64,000 nucleotides of DNA from Burkholderiales bacterium (lineage in GTDB: Bacteria; Pseudomonadota; Gammaproteobacteria; Burkholderiales; Burkholderiaceae_F): NCBI GenBank assembly GCA_020248865.1, contig JADCGS010000030.1:48372-112371 (forward strand), read 5' to 3'. Shown in pieces: positions 36,805 to 45,553 of the stretch (the stretch's first letter is position 1; each line of letters starts with the position of its first letter). The position numbers were made by a program, and so were the translations under genes. The notes under the pieces were generated by a model. The model was not told the DNA's origin, ran no database searches, and saw only the letters and a program-made list of their open reading frames with translations.

Positions 36805-37752
36805 TTGCCCACCCCCATCATCACCGACGGCACCATGGAGCGGGTGGTCAGCGCCCCGCGCGTGGTGTTGCCCGATCCCGCGACCCTGTTTGCCGAGCGC
36901 GCGGCCCGCTTTGCTCAACTGGCTCGCGGCCACGCCATGGGCGAGTACCTGGAGCTGATGGCCGCGCTGGTGCGTGCGCAGCACGCGGCCGTCGGCCGGC
37001 GCGCGGCGCTGCCGGTGTCGGCCGCCGCGCTCGAGCAGAGCCGTGACTACGGCATGCCGCCGCTGTCGGCGCTCAGCCATGCGCGCGACCCGCAGTGGCG
37101 CGCCGACCTGGCAGATCTGGCGGCCGAACTGGCCGGCGAGCCGCGCGCGGCCGCGGCGGTGGCGGCGCTGCGCGCCCTGGACGACGGCGCGCTGGAGGCG
37201 CAGGCCGACCGCGTGCTCTCCGGGCAGACGCTCGATGCGGACGCCGCGCTGGTGCCCTTCATCGGCGCCGCCCTGCAGGTCTACTTCACCCGCGCTGCGG
37301 CCGCGCTCGACGTGGACATGGTGAAGAACTTCGACGTGCCCACCGTCTGCCCGGTGTGCGCCACGCGCCCGGTGGCCAGCATCGTGCGCGTGGGTGGTGA
37401 CCGCAACAACCTGCGCTACCTTGCCTGCGCGCTGTGCAACACCGAGTGGAACATGGCGCGCATCAAGTGCTCGGCCTGCGAGGAGGACAAGGGCGTGCAC
37501 TACCTCGCGCTGCAGGACGCCGCCGCCGAGGCATCGACCGCGGCGGCCGTCAACGCGGTCGGCGCCGCGGCCGCCTGCAAGGCCGAGGCCTGCGACGAGT
37601 GCAAGTCCTACCTGAAGATCTTCTACCAGGAGAAGGACGCCTACGTCGACGTGCAGGCCGACGACCTGGCCTCGCTCGGGCTCGACCTGCTGGTCGACGA
37701 GCAGGGCTTCGGCCGCTCCGGCCCCAACCTGCTGTTTCATCCCGGCGGCTAG
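36805..37752 (+). CDS. fdhE: Formate dehydrogenase accessory protein FdhE
   Basis: A maturation factor of about 315 residues required for activity of membrane formate dehydrogenases. Its hallmark cysteine pairs are visible: CPVCATRP, CNTEW, CSACEE and CDECKSY, forming two rubredoxin-like metal knuckles. I favour the TTG at 36805 (AGAGG upstream); ATG 36835 is an alternative that trims ten residues. It precedes selA by 2 nt. Its client is very likely the fdnGHI product encoded 19-23 kb upstream. Confidence 0.9.
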   Translation: MPTPIITDGTMERVVSAPRVVLPDPATLFAERAARFAQLARGHAMGEYLELMAALVRAQHAAVGRRAALPVSAAALEQSRDYGMPPLSALSHARDPQWRADLADLAAELAGEPRAAAAVAALRALDDGALEAQADRVLSGQTLDADAALVPFIGAALQVYFTRAAAALDVDMVKNFDVPTVCPVCATRPVASIVRVGGDRNNLRYLACALCNTEWNMARIKCSACEEDKGVHYLALQDAAAEASTAAAVNAVGAAAACKAEACDECKSYLKIFYQEKDAYVDVQADDLASLGLDLLVDEQGFGRSGPNLLFHPGG

Positions 37753-37754
37753 CC

Positions 37755-39263
37755 ATGACGCACTTGACTCTGCCCGGTCCGGGTGAGGCAAGCGAAGACA
37801 AGGCGGCCCTGGCGGCCCGGCTCGCGCAACTGCCCGCCGTCGACCGGCTGCTGGCGCGACCGGCGCTGGCGGAACTGGCGGCGCGGCTCGGCCCGGCCCT
37901 GGTCAAGCGCGCCGCGCAGGACGAACTCGCCGCCCAGCGGGAGCGGCTGCGTGCCGACGCGGCCGGCGCCACTGTGCCGGCGCCGGCGGCGCTCGATGCG
38001 GCCATCGCCGCCCGCGTCGATGCGCTTGCCGCGCCGCGCCTGCGCCGCACGATCAACTGCACCGGCACCGTCATCCACACCAACCTCGGCCGCGCGCTGC
38101 TGGCCGACGAAGCCATCGACGCCGTGACCGCCGCCATGCGCGGCTACAGCGCGCTCGAGTTCGATCTCGACGGCGGCGGCCGCGGCGACCGCGATGACGT
38201 CGTCGAGCAACTGCTGCTCGACCTCACCGGCGCCGAAGCCGTCACCCTCGTCAACAACAACGCCGCCGCGGTGGTGCTGGGTCTGGCGGCGCTCTCGGCC
38301 CGCAAGGACGTGGTCATCTCGCGCGGCGAGCTGATCGAGATCGGCGGCGCCTTCCGCCTGCCCGACATCATGAAGACCGCCGGCTGCCGGCTGCACGAGG
38401 TGGGCACCACCAACCGCACCCACCCGCGCGACTTCGACACCGCGCTGACCGAGCTCGGCGCCCGCGCCGGCCTGGTCATGAAGGCGCACTGGTCCAACTA
38501 CGCGATCACCGGCTTCACCGCCGCCGTCGATGACGCCACGCTCGCGCAGATTGCACACCAGCACGGCGTGCCCTATCTGGTGGATCTCGGCGCCGGCGCG
38601 CTGATCGATCTGTCGCGCCTCGGCCTGCCGCGCGAGCCCATGCCGCAGGAGGCGCTCGCCGCCGGTGCCGACGTGGTCACCTTCTCGGGCGACAAGCTGC
38701 TCGGCGGGCCGCAGTGCGGCATTCTGGTCGGCACGCGCGCCGCCATTGCCCGCATCAAGAAGCATCCGCTCAAGCGCGCGCTGCGCTGCTCCAAGCTCAC
38801 GCTGGCCGCGCTCGAAGCCACGCTGCGCATCTACGCCTCGGCGCACCGGCTGCCCGAGCGGCTGCCGGTGCTCGCACTGCTCACCCGCAGCGAGGCCGAC
38901 ATTCGCGCCGCCTGCGAGCGCGTGCTGCCGCTGTTCGCGCGCTATGCCGGCGCCGGCTTCACTGCGCGCATTGCGCCCTGCGCCAGCCAGATCGGCTCCG
39001 GCAGCCTGCCGGTGGAGCGGCTGGCCTCCGCCGCCGTGGTGCTCGCGCCCGCCACCGCGCGCGGCGCCGGCCGCGCCGTGGAGGCGCTCGCGCGCCGGCT
39101 GCGCGCGCTGCCGGTGCCGGTGCTCGGCCGCATCAGCGACAACGCGCTGTGGCTCGACGCCCGCACGCTGCTCGCCGCCGATGAAGCCACGCTCGCGCAG
39201 CAGCTTGCGCTGCCGTCTGCACCACAAGCAACGGCCACCGCCTCCACGGCCACCGCGGCCTGA
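37755..39263 (+). CDS. selA: L-seryl-tRNA(Sec) selenium transferase
   Basis: A PLP enzyme of 502 residues that converts Ser-tRNA(Sec) to Sec-tRNA(Sec) using selenophosphate. The N-terminal tRNA-binding segment, NCTGTVIHTNLGRALL, the VGTTNRTH loop and the PLP-lysine region SGDKLLGGPQCGI are all present. ATG 2 nt after the fdhE stop; selB follows after 3 nt. The selenophosphate synthetase gene selD is not in this window. Confidence 0.95.
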   Translation: MTHLTLPGPGEASEDKAALAARLAQLPAVDRLLARPALAELAARLGPALVKRAAQDELAAQRERLRADAAGATVPAPAALDAAIAARVDALAAPRLRRTINCTGTVIHTNLGRALLADEAIDAVTAAMRGYSALEFDLDGGGRGDRDDVVEQLLLDLTGAEAVTLVNNNAAAVVLGLAALSARKDVVISRGELIEIGGAFRLPDIMKTAGCRLHEVGTTNRTHPRDFDTALTELGARAGLVMKAHWSNYAITGFTAAVDDATLAQIAHQHGVPYLVDLGAGALIDLSRLGLPREPMPQEALAAGADVVTFSGDKLLGGPQCGILVGTRAAIARIKKHPLKRALRCSKLTLAALEATLRIYASAHRLPERLPVLALLTRSEADIRAACERVLPLFARYAGAGFTARIAPCASQIGSGSLPVERLASAAVVLAPATARGAGRAVEALARRLRALPVPVLGRISDNALWLDARTLLAADEATLAQQLALPSAPQATATASTATAA

Positions 39264-39266
39264 GCC

Positions 39267-41183
39267 ATGCTCATCGGCACCGCCGGTCACATCGACCACG
39301 GCAAGACCTCGCTGATCGGCCGCCTCACCGGCCGCAACACCGACCGCCTGCCCGAAGAGCGCAAGCGCGGCATCTCCATCGAGCTTGGCTACGCCTACGT
39401 GCCGCTGGCCGAGGGCGCCAGCGCCCCGGTGCTGGGCTTCATCGACGTGCCCGGCCACGAGAAGTTCGTGCACACCATGCTGGCCGGCGCCACCGGCATC
39501 GACCGCGCGCTGCTGGTGGTGGCCGCCGACGACGGCGTGATGCCGCAGACCGAAGAGCACCTCGACATCCTGCGCCTGCTGGGCGTCAGCCACGGCGCCA
39601 TCGCGCTCACCAAGATCGACGCCGTGAGCCCCGAGCGGCTGGCCGAGGTGCGCGCCGGCCTCGGTGCGGCGCTCGGCGCGCCCGCCAGCGGCTGGCCGGT
39701 GTTTGCGCTTTCCAACCTGAGCGGCGAGGGCGTTGATGCGCTCGACCACTGGTTGCGGCAGGAAGCCCGGCAACAAGCCCAAGCACAAGCCGAGCGCGCC
39801 GACGACGGCGAGTTCCGCCTCGCCGTGGACCGTGTGTTCACGCTCGGCGGCGTGGGCACCGTGGTCACCGGCACCGTGCATGCCGGCCGCGTGCGCGTGG
39901 GTGATGAAGTCATCGTCCAGCCCGCCGGCCGCCGCGCCCGCGTGCGCTCGCTGCACGCGCAGGACCGCCCGGCCGAGCAGGGTCGCGCCGGCCAGCGCTG
40001 CGCGCTCAACCTGGCCGGCCTGTCACGCGATGACGTGGCCCGCGGCGACTGGGTGCAGGCCGCCGCGCTCGCCAATGTGAGCGCCCGCTTTGACGCAATG
40101 CTTCGTCTCTCCTCGCGTGAGGCCAAGGCCCTGGCGCAGTGGAGCAACGTCCACCTGCACCACGGCACGCGCGACCTGCTGGCCCGCGTGGCCGTGCTCG
40201 ACGCCGAGCGCATCGAGCCCGGCGAGGAGCGCCTCGTCTCCATCACGCTCGACACCCCGCTTGCGCTGTGCCGCGGCGACCGCTTTGTGCTGCGCGATGC
40301 CTCGGCCCGCCGCACGCTGGCCGGCGGCGAGGTGCTCGACATCGCGCCGCCGGTGCGCGGCAAGCGCCGGCCCGAGCGGCTGGCGCTGCTCAACGCGCTG
40401 CACCAGCGCCCCGGCGCCGCCGCGCTGCGCGACTGGCTGGCCGCCGAGCCGGTGCCCGTGGCGCGTCTGGCCAGCGACTGGAACCTGCGTGCCGACGAAG
40501 CGCACGCCGCGCTGCGCTACGCCGAGGCGCGCGTGGCCGCCGGCCTGGCCTTTGCACCCGCGCGCTGGCAGGCGTTGCGCCAGCGCACGCTGGAAGCGCT
40601 GGCCGCCACCCACGAGCGCGAGCCCGAGATGCCGGGCCTCGAACAGAACCGGCTGCGCCGCATCGTGGCCCCCGCGCTGCCGGCCGACGTGATTGCCGAG
40701 CTGATCGACGAGCTGCTCGCCGCCGCCACGCTGGCGCGGCGCGGCGCCTTTCTCGCGCTGCCCGCGCACAAGGCCGAGCTCGCGCGCGACGAGCGCGTGC
40801 AATGGGAAAAGCTCAAGCCGCTGCTGATGGAGCAGCCCTACGACCCGCCGCGCGTGCGCGACCTGGCGCGCGCCGCCGCGCTGGCCGAGCCCGCGGTGCG
40901 CGCGCTGCTCAAGCGCGTGGCGCGCGTGGGCGAGGTCACGCTGGTCGCGCACGATCACTTCTATCTGACCGATGCCGTGGCCCGCATGGCCGACATCGTG
41001 GCCGAGCTCAACGCGCAGCACGGCGCCGCCCGCGCCGCCGAGTTTCGCGACCGCATTGGCACCGGCCGCAAGGTCGCCATCCTGATCCTGGAGTTCTACG
41101 ACCGCGTGGGCTACACGCGCCGCGTGCGCGACGACCACCTGCTGCGCCGGGGCAACCCGTGGCGCGATGCCGCTGCGGCATGA
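39267..41183 (+). CDS. selB: Selenocysteine-specific elongation factor SelB
   Basis: A GTPase of 638 residues that delivers Sec-tRNA(Sec) to UGA codons marked by a SECIS hairpin. G1 is [11 protein letters not shown]3 DVPGHEKF, G4 TKID; the EF-Tu-like beta domains follow, and the C-terminal winged helices (about the last 250 residues) bind the SECIS. The only SECIS found in the window is in fdnG. Third gene of fdhE-selA-selB, with selC 75 nt downstream. Confidence 0.95.
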   Translation: MLIGTAGHIDHGKTSLIGRLTGRNTDRLPEERKRGISIELGYAYVPLAEGASAPVLGFIDVPGHEKFVHTMLAGATGIDRALLVVAADDGVMPQTEEHLDILRLLGVSHGAIALTKIDAVSPERLAEVRAGLGAALGAPASGWPVFALSNLSGEGVDALDHWLRQEARQQAQAQAERADDGEFRLAVDRVFTLGGVGTVVTGTVHAGRVRVGDEVIVQPAGRRARVRSLHAQDRPAEQGRAGQRCALNLAGLSRDDVARGDWVQAAALANVSARFDAMLRLSSREAKALAQWSNVHLHHGTRDLLARVAVLDAERIEPGEERLVSITLDTPLALCRGDRFVLRDASARRTLAGGEVLDIAPPVRGKRRPERLALLNALHQRPGAAALRDWLAAEPVPVARLASDWNLRADEAHAALRYAEARVAAGLAFAPARWQALRQRTLEALAATHEREPEMPGLEQNRLRRIVAPALPADVIAELIDELLAAATLARRGAFLALPAHKAELARDERVQWEKLKPLLMEQPYDPPRVRDLARAAALAEPAVRALLKRVARVGEVTLVAHDHFYLTDAVARMADIVAELNAQHGAARAAEFRDRIGTGRKVAILILEFYDRVGYTRRVRDDHLLRRGNPWRDAAAA

Positions 41184-41258
41184 ATGCAGCCTGAACACCG
41201 CATGCGCTGCTTACACTACGCGGAGCACTGACTGACCGAAGTCCGCAACGAGCAACGA

Positions 41259-41354
41259 GGAAGAGTGTCGCGTCCCGGTGGGCCGGCCAGACTTCAAATC
41301 TGGTAGGGGCTGCCAGCAGTCCCTGGTGGGTTCGACTCCCATACTCTTCCGCCA
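41259..41354 (+). tRNA. selC: tRNA-Sec (UCA anticodon)
   Basis: A 96-nt tRNA with the long variable arm of tRNA-Sec. The acceptor GGAAGAG (41259) pairs with CTCTTCC (41344-41350), followed by discriminator G and encoded CCA. The anticodon stem CCAGA/TCTGG encloses CTTCAAA with anticodon TCA at 41294-41296. A TACACT at 41212-41217 could be its -10 box. It closes the Sec cluster and marks the left edge of the accessory island; selC is a known integration hotspot. Confidence 0.97.
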
Positions 41355-41391
41355 CTTTCAACACACGCGCAATCTGGTTGCCTGAGTTGCC

Positions 41392-41416
41392 TTGCGATGC
41401 TGGGATAGCATCGCAA
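41392..41416. terminator. 10-bp perfect hairpin downstream of selC
   Basis: TTGCGATGCT (41392-41401) and AGCATCGCAA (41407-41416) pair perfectly around GGGAT. There is no T-run, so it may be a processing/terminator structure for selC or an island-end motif rather than a canonical terminator. Confidence 0.45.
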
Positions 41417-41449
41417 CCATTGGCAGCCAACCGGGAACAGCGCGAGTCC

Positions 41450-41509
41450 ATGCTCACCGCCCAGCAACAGGCGCGGGTCGTCATCGATCAACTGCTTAGC
41501 GCTGCGGGG
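41450..41509 (+). pseudogene. Probable hsdR 5' remnant (type I restriction subunit)
   Basis: From an ATG at 41450 the frame encodes MLTAQQQARVVIDQLLSAAG, which resembles the first 20 residues of EcoEI-like HsdR proteins. After that the resemblance stops abruptly and the frame ends by 41581. If right, restriction-locus debris lies on the selC side of the defence genes, while hsdM copies lie on the other side. The match is short, so this is tentative. Confidence 0.4.
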
Positions 41510-41888
41510 ATTTTTGCTGCGCCGACTAGTCGGTACCGATATTCACTTGCCGTACTAGGGGTAGCAATCCGCATGAGCTGATCAAGGCCTTACGCACCCG
41601 CTGCTCACGCGCATTGCCATCACCGTGGCTATGATCGCTACCGATGCCGCTATCGACTGGGTGGAAATCGTCGGCTGTTTGCGCAGCGAACTGAGCCGAA
41701 CGTTTTTCGAGCTGTTGAAGGGTCGCGGCATCGCTGAAGACAATTCGGCCAGCGGCAAAAGCGTGGCGACAGATACCGGGCCTGCCGAATGTTGTGTCGG
41801 CATTTGCTGCGTGACCTTAAGCGACCCTGTGGCCTTCAGTTGATCAGATGCTGCTGGCCCAAGGCAAATGAAGCCAAGGAAAGACTAA

Positions 41889-44800
41889 ATGAAGACCGTT
41901 CGCGACGCCTGCCAGCTGCAGCCCAACGCGTTGTCCGTCAAGCTCAGCGACCAGATCGAGCAGCTCGACGAGCTGATCTCCGCCGAGGGGGACGGCACGG
42001 CGTTTTTCGAGAAGACGCACATAACGCTGGGCATGCGCGACTTAATCGCCGAGGGCATCGCGCGGCTGGCCGGGGCATCCTCACAGGCGGTCTTCCACCT
42101 AAAGCAGGCCATGGGCGGCGGCAAGACGCACTTGCTGGTCGGCTTCGGGCTGCTGGCCAGGCACGCCAGCCTGCGCGCCAGGTACTGCGCGGGCATGGCC
42201 CACGCCGACGCGTTCCACGGCGCGGCCATCGCCGCCTTCAACGGGCGCAACAACCCTGATCACTTCTTCTGGGGTGAGATCGCGAATCAGCTGGGCAAGG
42301 GTGAGCAGCTCCGAAATTTCTGGACGGGCGGGCCGAAGGCGCCCGACGAGAAAGACTGGCTCAAGCTGTTCGAGGGCGATCAGCCCATCTTGATCCTGCT
42401 CGATGAGATGCCGCCGTACTTCCACTACCTGGACACCCAGAAAGTGGGTAACGGCACGGTGGCGGACATCGCGACCCGAGCCTTTGCGAACCTGCTGACC
42501 GCTGCGGGAAAGAAGAAGAACGTTTGTATCGTCGTTTCGGATCTCGCGGCGGCGTATGACACGGGCGGCAAGCTGATTAACAAGGCGCTGGCCGATGCGC
42601 GGTCGGAGCTGGGGCGTCAGGAACGGAACATCACCCCGGTGGACCTGGCCGCGAATGAGATCTACGACATCCTGCGCAAGCGGCTGTTCTCCCAGCTGCC
42701 GGACAAGCGCGAGATAGAAGACATCGCGGACGCCTACGGCCGCAAGCTCGAAGAAGCGGCAAAGTCCAAGACAGCCAATCGGGGCGCGGAGGCAATTTCT
42801 GACGAGATCGTCGCCACCTATCCGTTCCACCCGAGGCTCAAGAACGTTGTCGCGCTGTTCAAGGAGAACGAGCAGTTCAAGCAGACGCGGGGGCTGATCG
42901 AGCTGGTGTCGCGTCTGCTGAAGTCGGTGTGGAATCGCAACGCGAACGACGTGTTCCTGATCGGTCCGCAGCACTTCGACTTCTCCGTGCCCGAGGTTCG
43001 CGACAAGCTGACCGAGATTTCAGGCATGCGCGACGTGATCGCCAAGGACCTGTGGGATGCCCAGCAGTCGGCGCACGCGCAGGTCATTGACCTGCAGACC
43101 GGCAAGGAGGCAGCGACGCAGGTAGGCGCTCTGCTGATGACGGCCAGCCTGTCCACGGCGGTGAACGCCGTCAAGGGTCTGACCCGCGAGGAGATGGTCG
43201 AGTGCTTGGTGTCGCCGCTACGCGAGCCGTCGGACTTTCTGGCGGCGTTCGAGGAACTGGAGAAGGTCGCTTGGTACTTACACCACACCCCGGAGGGGCG
43301 CTTCTACTTCGACCGTCAGGAGAACCTCACCAAGCTGCTGCAGAGCCTGGCGCAGGACGCCCCGGACAACCAGGTCGACGACCTGATTCGGCACCGCTTG
43401 CGCGACATGTTCAAGCCGCAGCGCAAGACGGTCTACGACGAGGTCCTGCCCCTGCCCAAGCTGGAGGAGGTTGCCGACCGGGTGCGCCGCGGGCGCGTGC
43501 TGCTGGTGGTTAGCCCGGACGCGAAGATCCCACCGGACGAAGTACAGAAGTTCTTCGACGGCCTGAGCCAGAAGAACAACCTGTGCGTGCTGACCGGCGA
43601 CAAGACGGCCATGGGCAGCGTCGAGAAGGCGGCAAGGCAGTTGTTCGCGGCGCAGAAGGCCGACGGCCGCATTCCCAAAGGGCACCCGCAACGCGAGGAC
43701 CTGGAACGCAAGCAGCAGACCTACGAGCAGGACTTCAACGCCACGGTGCTGAGCCTGTTCGACAAGGTGCTGTTTCCGATCCAACGTGCGGGCAAGCCAT
43801 CGCAGCTCGCGAGCAAGCCACTGGACATGACCCGGGACGGCGGCAAGCCATTCAACGGGGAAGAGCAGATAGAGAAGACGCTGACCTCCAACCCGCTGAA
43901 GCTGTACCTTGACGTCGAGAAAGAGTTCGACGCGATCCGCGACAAGGCGCAAGACCTGCTGTGGCCAGAGAACCAGGACGAAACGCGGTGGTCCGATGCG
44001 GCCGATCGCTATGCCGAGCAGGCCGGGATGCCCTGGCTGCCCCCGCGTGGCCTGGACAACCTGAAGACGATCGCCTGCAATCGGGGGCTGTGGGAAGACC
44101 TCGGAACGGGCTACGTCACCAAGAAGCCCAAGAAGAAGCGCACCAGTGCGCAGATCGTGGCTGAGCCGGAGCTGGGGGACGAGGGCCGCGTTCGCTTGCG
44201 CGTGAACCCGGTCAATGCAGGGCCAGCCCCGCGCATCCACTACGCCGAGGAGTCGACGGCGACTGATTCCAGCCCGGTTCTGAAGGAGAACCCGTACTCG
44301 ACCACGGCGCTGCGGGTCAGCTTCCTGGTGTGCGACGTGTCCGGGCAGTACGAGGTGGGCGATCCGGTGACCTGGTCCAACCAGCTCACGCTGCGCAACC
44401 GGCTCACGGAGAAGAGCGGCAAGCGCGTGGTCGAGCTGTTCGTGGCGCCGCGTGGCGACATCCGCTACACGCTCGATGGCAGCGAACCGAGGGAGGGCGT
44501 GCCGTACAACGAGGGCTTCGAGATCGGTGATGAGGACGTTCTTGTGCGTGCCTTCGCCAGCGCAGAGGGTCTTGAGGCCAAGACGGACTTCCGCTTTCCG
44601 GCGCGGGGCAAGAAGGGCGTGCAGGTCGACGAGGTCAAGTCGGCGCGCCTGGTATCCCGAACCGGACGCAAGCTCGATTCGCGGGCCAGCACCTTCGAGG
44701 GTCTAAAGCAGGCCACCGACAAGTCGGTCGAGTTCGAGAACGTGACGCTGACCGTGGGCCAGGGCAGCAAAGTCGCGCAGATTGCCGTCGGCGAAGTGCG

Positions 44801-44972
44801 GGTCGACTCGGCGTTCATCACGGCACTGCTGGAGAAGGTGCTGGAGAAGTTCGCGCCGGACACGCCGGTGACTATGACCTTCCGCAAAGCGCACTTCGCA
44901 TCAGGCCACGACCTTAAGGACTTTGCAGGCAAGCTAGGCATTGAGCTTGAGCAGGCGGACGTGGAGCAATGA
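41889..44972 (+). CDS. DUF499 AAA+-like ATPase of a defence operon
   Basis: A 1027-residue predicted ATPase. Walker A is AMGGGKTHL (about 74-82) and Walker B ILILLDEMPP (about 171). The C-terminal third contains beta-rich segments (VELFVAPRGDIRYTLDGSEPREG). DUF499 proteins associate with DUF3780, a DUF1156 methylase and a PLD/SNF2 helicase in defence islands; NCBI models call them anti-phage-associated (recall). AAGGA precedes the ATG. It overlaps DUF3780 by 4 nt (ATGA). Confidence 0.85.
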   Translation: MKTVRDACQLQPNALSVKLSDQIEQLDELISAEGDGTAFFEKTHITLGMRDLIAEGIARLAGASSQAVFHLKQAMGGGKTHLLVGFGLLARHASLRARYCAGMAHADAFHGAAIAAFNGRNNPDHFFWGEIANQLGKGEQLRNFWTGGPKAPDEKDWLKLFEGDQPILILLDEMPPYFHYLDTQKVGNGTVADIATRAFANLLTAAGKKKNVCIVVSDLAAAYDTGGKLINKALADARSELGRQERNITPVDLAANEIYDILRKRLFSQLPDKREIEDIADAYGRKLEEAAKSKTANRGAEAISDEIVATYPFHPRLKNVVALFKENEQFKQTRGLIELVSRLLKSVWNRNANDVFLIGPQHFDFSVPEVRDKLTEISGMRDVIAKDLWDAQQSAHAQVIDLQTGKEAATQVGALLMTASLSTAVNAVKGLTREEMVECLVSPLREPSDFLAAFEELEKVAWYLHHTPEGRFYFDRQENLTKLLQSLAQDAPDNQVDDLIRHRLRDMFKPQRKTVYDEVLPLPKLEEVADRVRRGRVLLVVSPDAKIPPDEVQKFFDGLSQKNNLCVLTGDKTAMGSVEKAARQLFAAQKADGRIPKGHPQREDLERKQQTYEQDFNATVLSLFDKVLFPIQRAGKPSQLASKPLDMTRDGGKPFNGEEQIEKTLTSNPLKLYLDVEKEFDAIRDKAQDLLWPENQDETRWSDAADRYAEQAGMPWLPPRGLDNLKTIACNRGLWEDLGTGYVTKKPKKKRTSAQIVAEPELGDEGRVRLRVNPVNAGPAPRIHYAEESTATDSSPVLKENPYSTTALRVSFLVCDVSGQYEVGDPVTWSNQLTLRNRLTEKSGKRVVELFVAPRGDIRYTLDGSEPREGVPYNEGFEIGDEDVLVRAFASAEGLEAKTDFRFPARGKKGVQVDEVKSARLVSRTGRKLDSRASTFEGLKQATDKSVEFENVTLTVGQGSKVAQIAVGEVRVDSAFITALLEKVLEKFAPDTPVTMTFRKAHFASGHDLKDFAGKLGIELEQADVEQ

Positions 44973-45553
44973 CACAGAAAGAAGCAACGGCCACGACGGT
45001 CGACTTCGGCGCTCCGGAAAAGTTCGGGGCGCATGTCTTCCGCGTCGAGATTCCGGCGGCACGGAACGAGCCGGTCGTGATCGTCGAGGACTACGGCTAC
45101 CGAGGCCATGAGGCGGGTGTGCCGCGTGACGAGCAGCGGGTCGTGCTGACACGGCGCGTCTGGTCGGCCATCGCCGATGTGGCGCGACGGGAGTTCAACG
45201 ATCGCCTGAAGGCCGCCAAGACCACCACCGGGCGCTGGCACTCCGGGACGAACCTGGTCGATCGCCTGCTTGGCAAGGAGCTCTGCGTGTTGGCCTGGGC
45301 AGCGGAGACCGCGAACGATGAGCAGCTCGCCGTGATCGGCAGCCGCTGGGCGGCGCTGCGGCCCGAAGAGCGGTGGTGGCTATTCGCGATGACGGTCGCC
45401 GAGGCCGGCTTGCCCGATGACACACAGCGCGGATGGCGACGTGCACTGTTCTCCGCGCTGTCGGACGGAGAGAAGCCAGCGCCGGGCCGCAGGCGGCGGC
45501 GGCCCGTGGAAGACGACTTGTTCCGTCTGCCGTTGTTTAGGGAGCCGGAATGA
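44969..45553 (+). CDS. DUF3780 protein of the defence operon
   Basis: A 194-residue protein of unknown biochemistry found almost only beside DUF499 and DUF1156 genes. It has FGAPEKFGAHVFRVEIP near the start and KATTGRWHSGTNLVDRLLGKEL-type residues in the middle (KTTTGRWHSGTNLVDRLLG), ending in a basic linker. Start and stop overlap both neighbours by 4 nt, implying a tightly coupled operon and a stoichiometric complex. Confidence 0.82.
   Translation: MTQKEATATTVDFGAPEKFGAHVFRVEIPAARNEPVVIVEDYGYRGHEAGVPRDEQRVVLTRRVWSAIADVARREFNDRLKAAKTTTGRWHSGTNLVDRLLGKELCVLAWAAETANDEQLAVIGSRWAALRPEERWWLFAMTVAEAGLPDDTQRGWRRALFSALSDGEKPAPGRRRRRPVEDDLFRLPLFREPE

Larger units (their letters stand above)
41355..41888. 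other. 534-bp selC-to-defence junction region
   Basis: No intact gene is seen here. It contains a hairpin (41392-41416), a short match to the N-terminus of type I restriction subunits (41450-41509), and further sequence with weak open frames on both strands that I do not recognise. Composition is less GC-biased than the flanking chromosome. It looks like recombination debris at the island boundary. Confidence 0.55.

Noticed and set aside
41625..41843. Small ORF upstream of the DUF499 gene
   Set aside because: 72 codons with unusual codon use, no ribosome site and no family resemblance; the opposite strand has an equally weak frame.
41355..41888. Integrase or attachment repeat next to selC
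   Set aside because: No tyrosine-recombinase motif and no repeat of the selC 3' end was found within the window.
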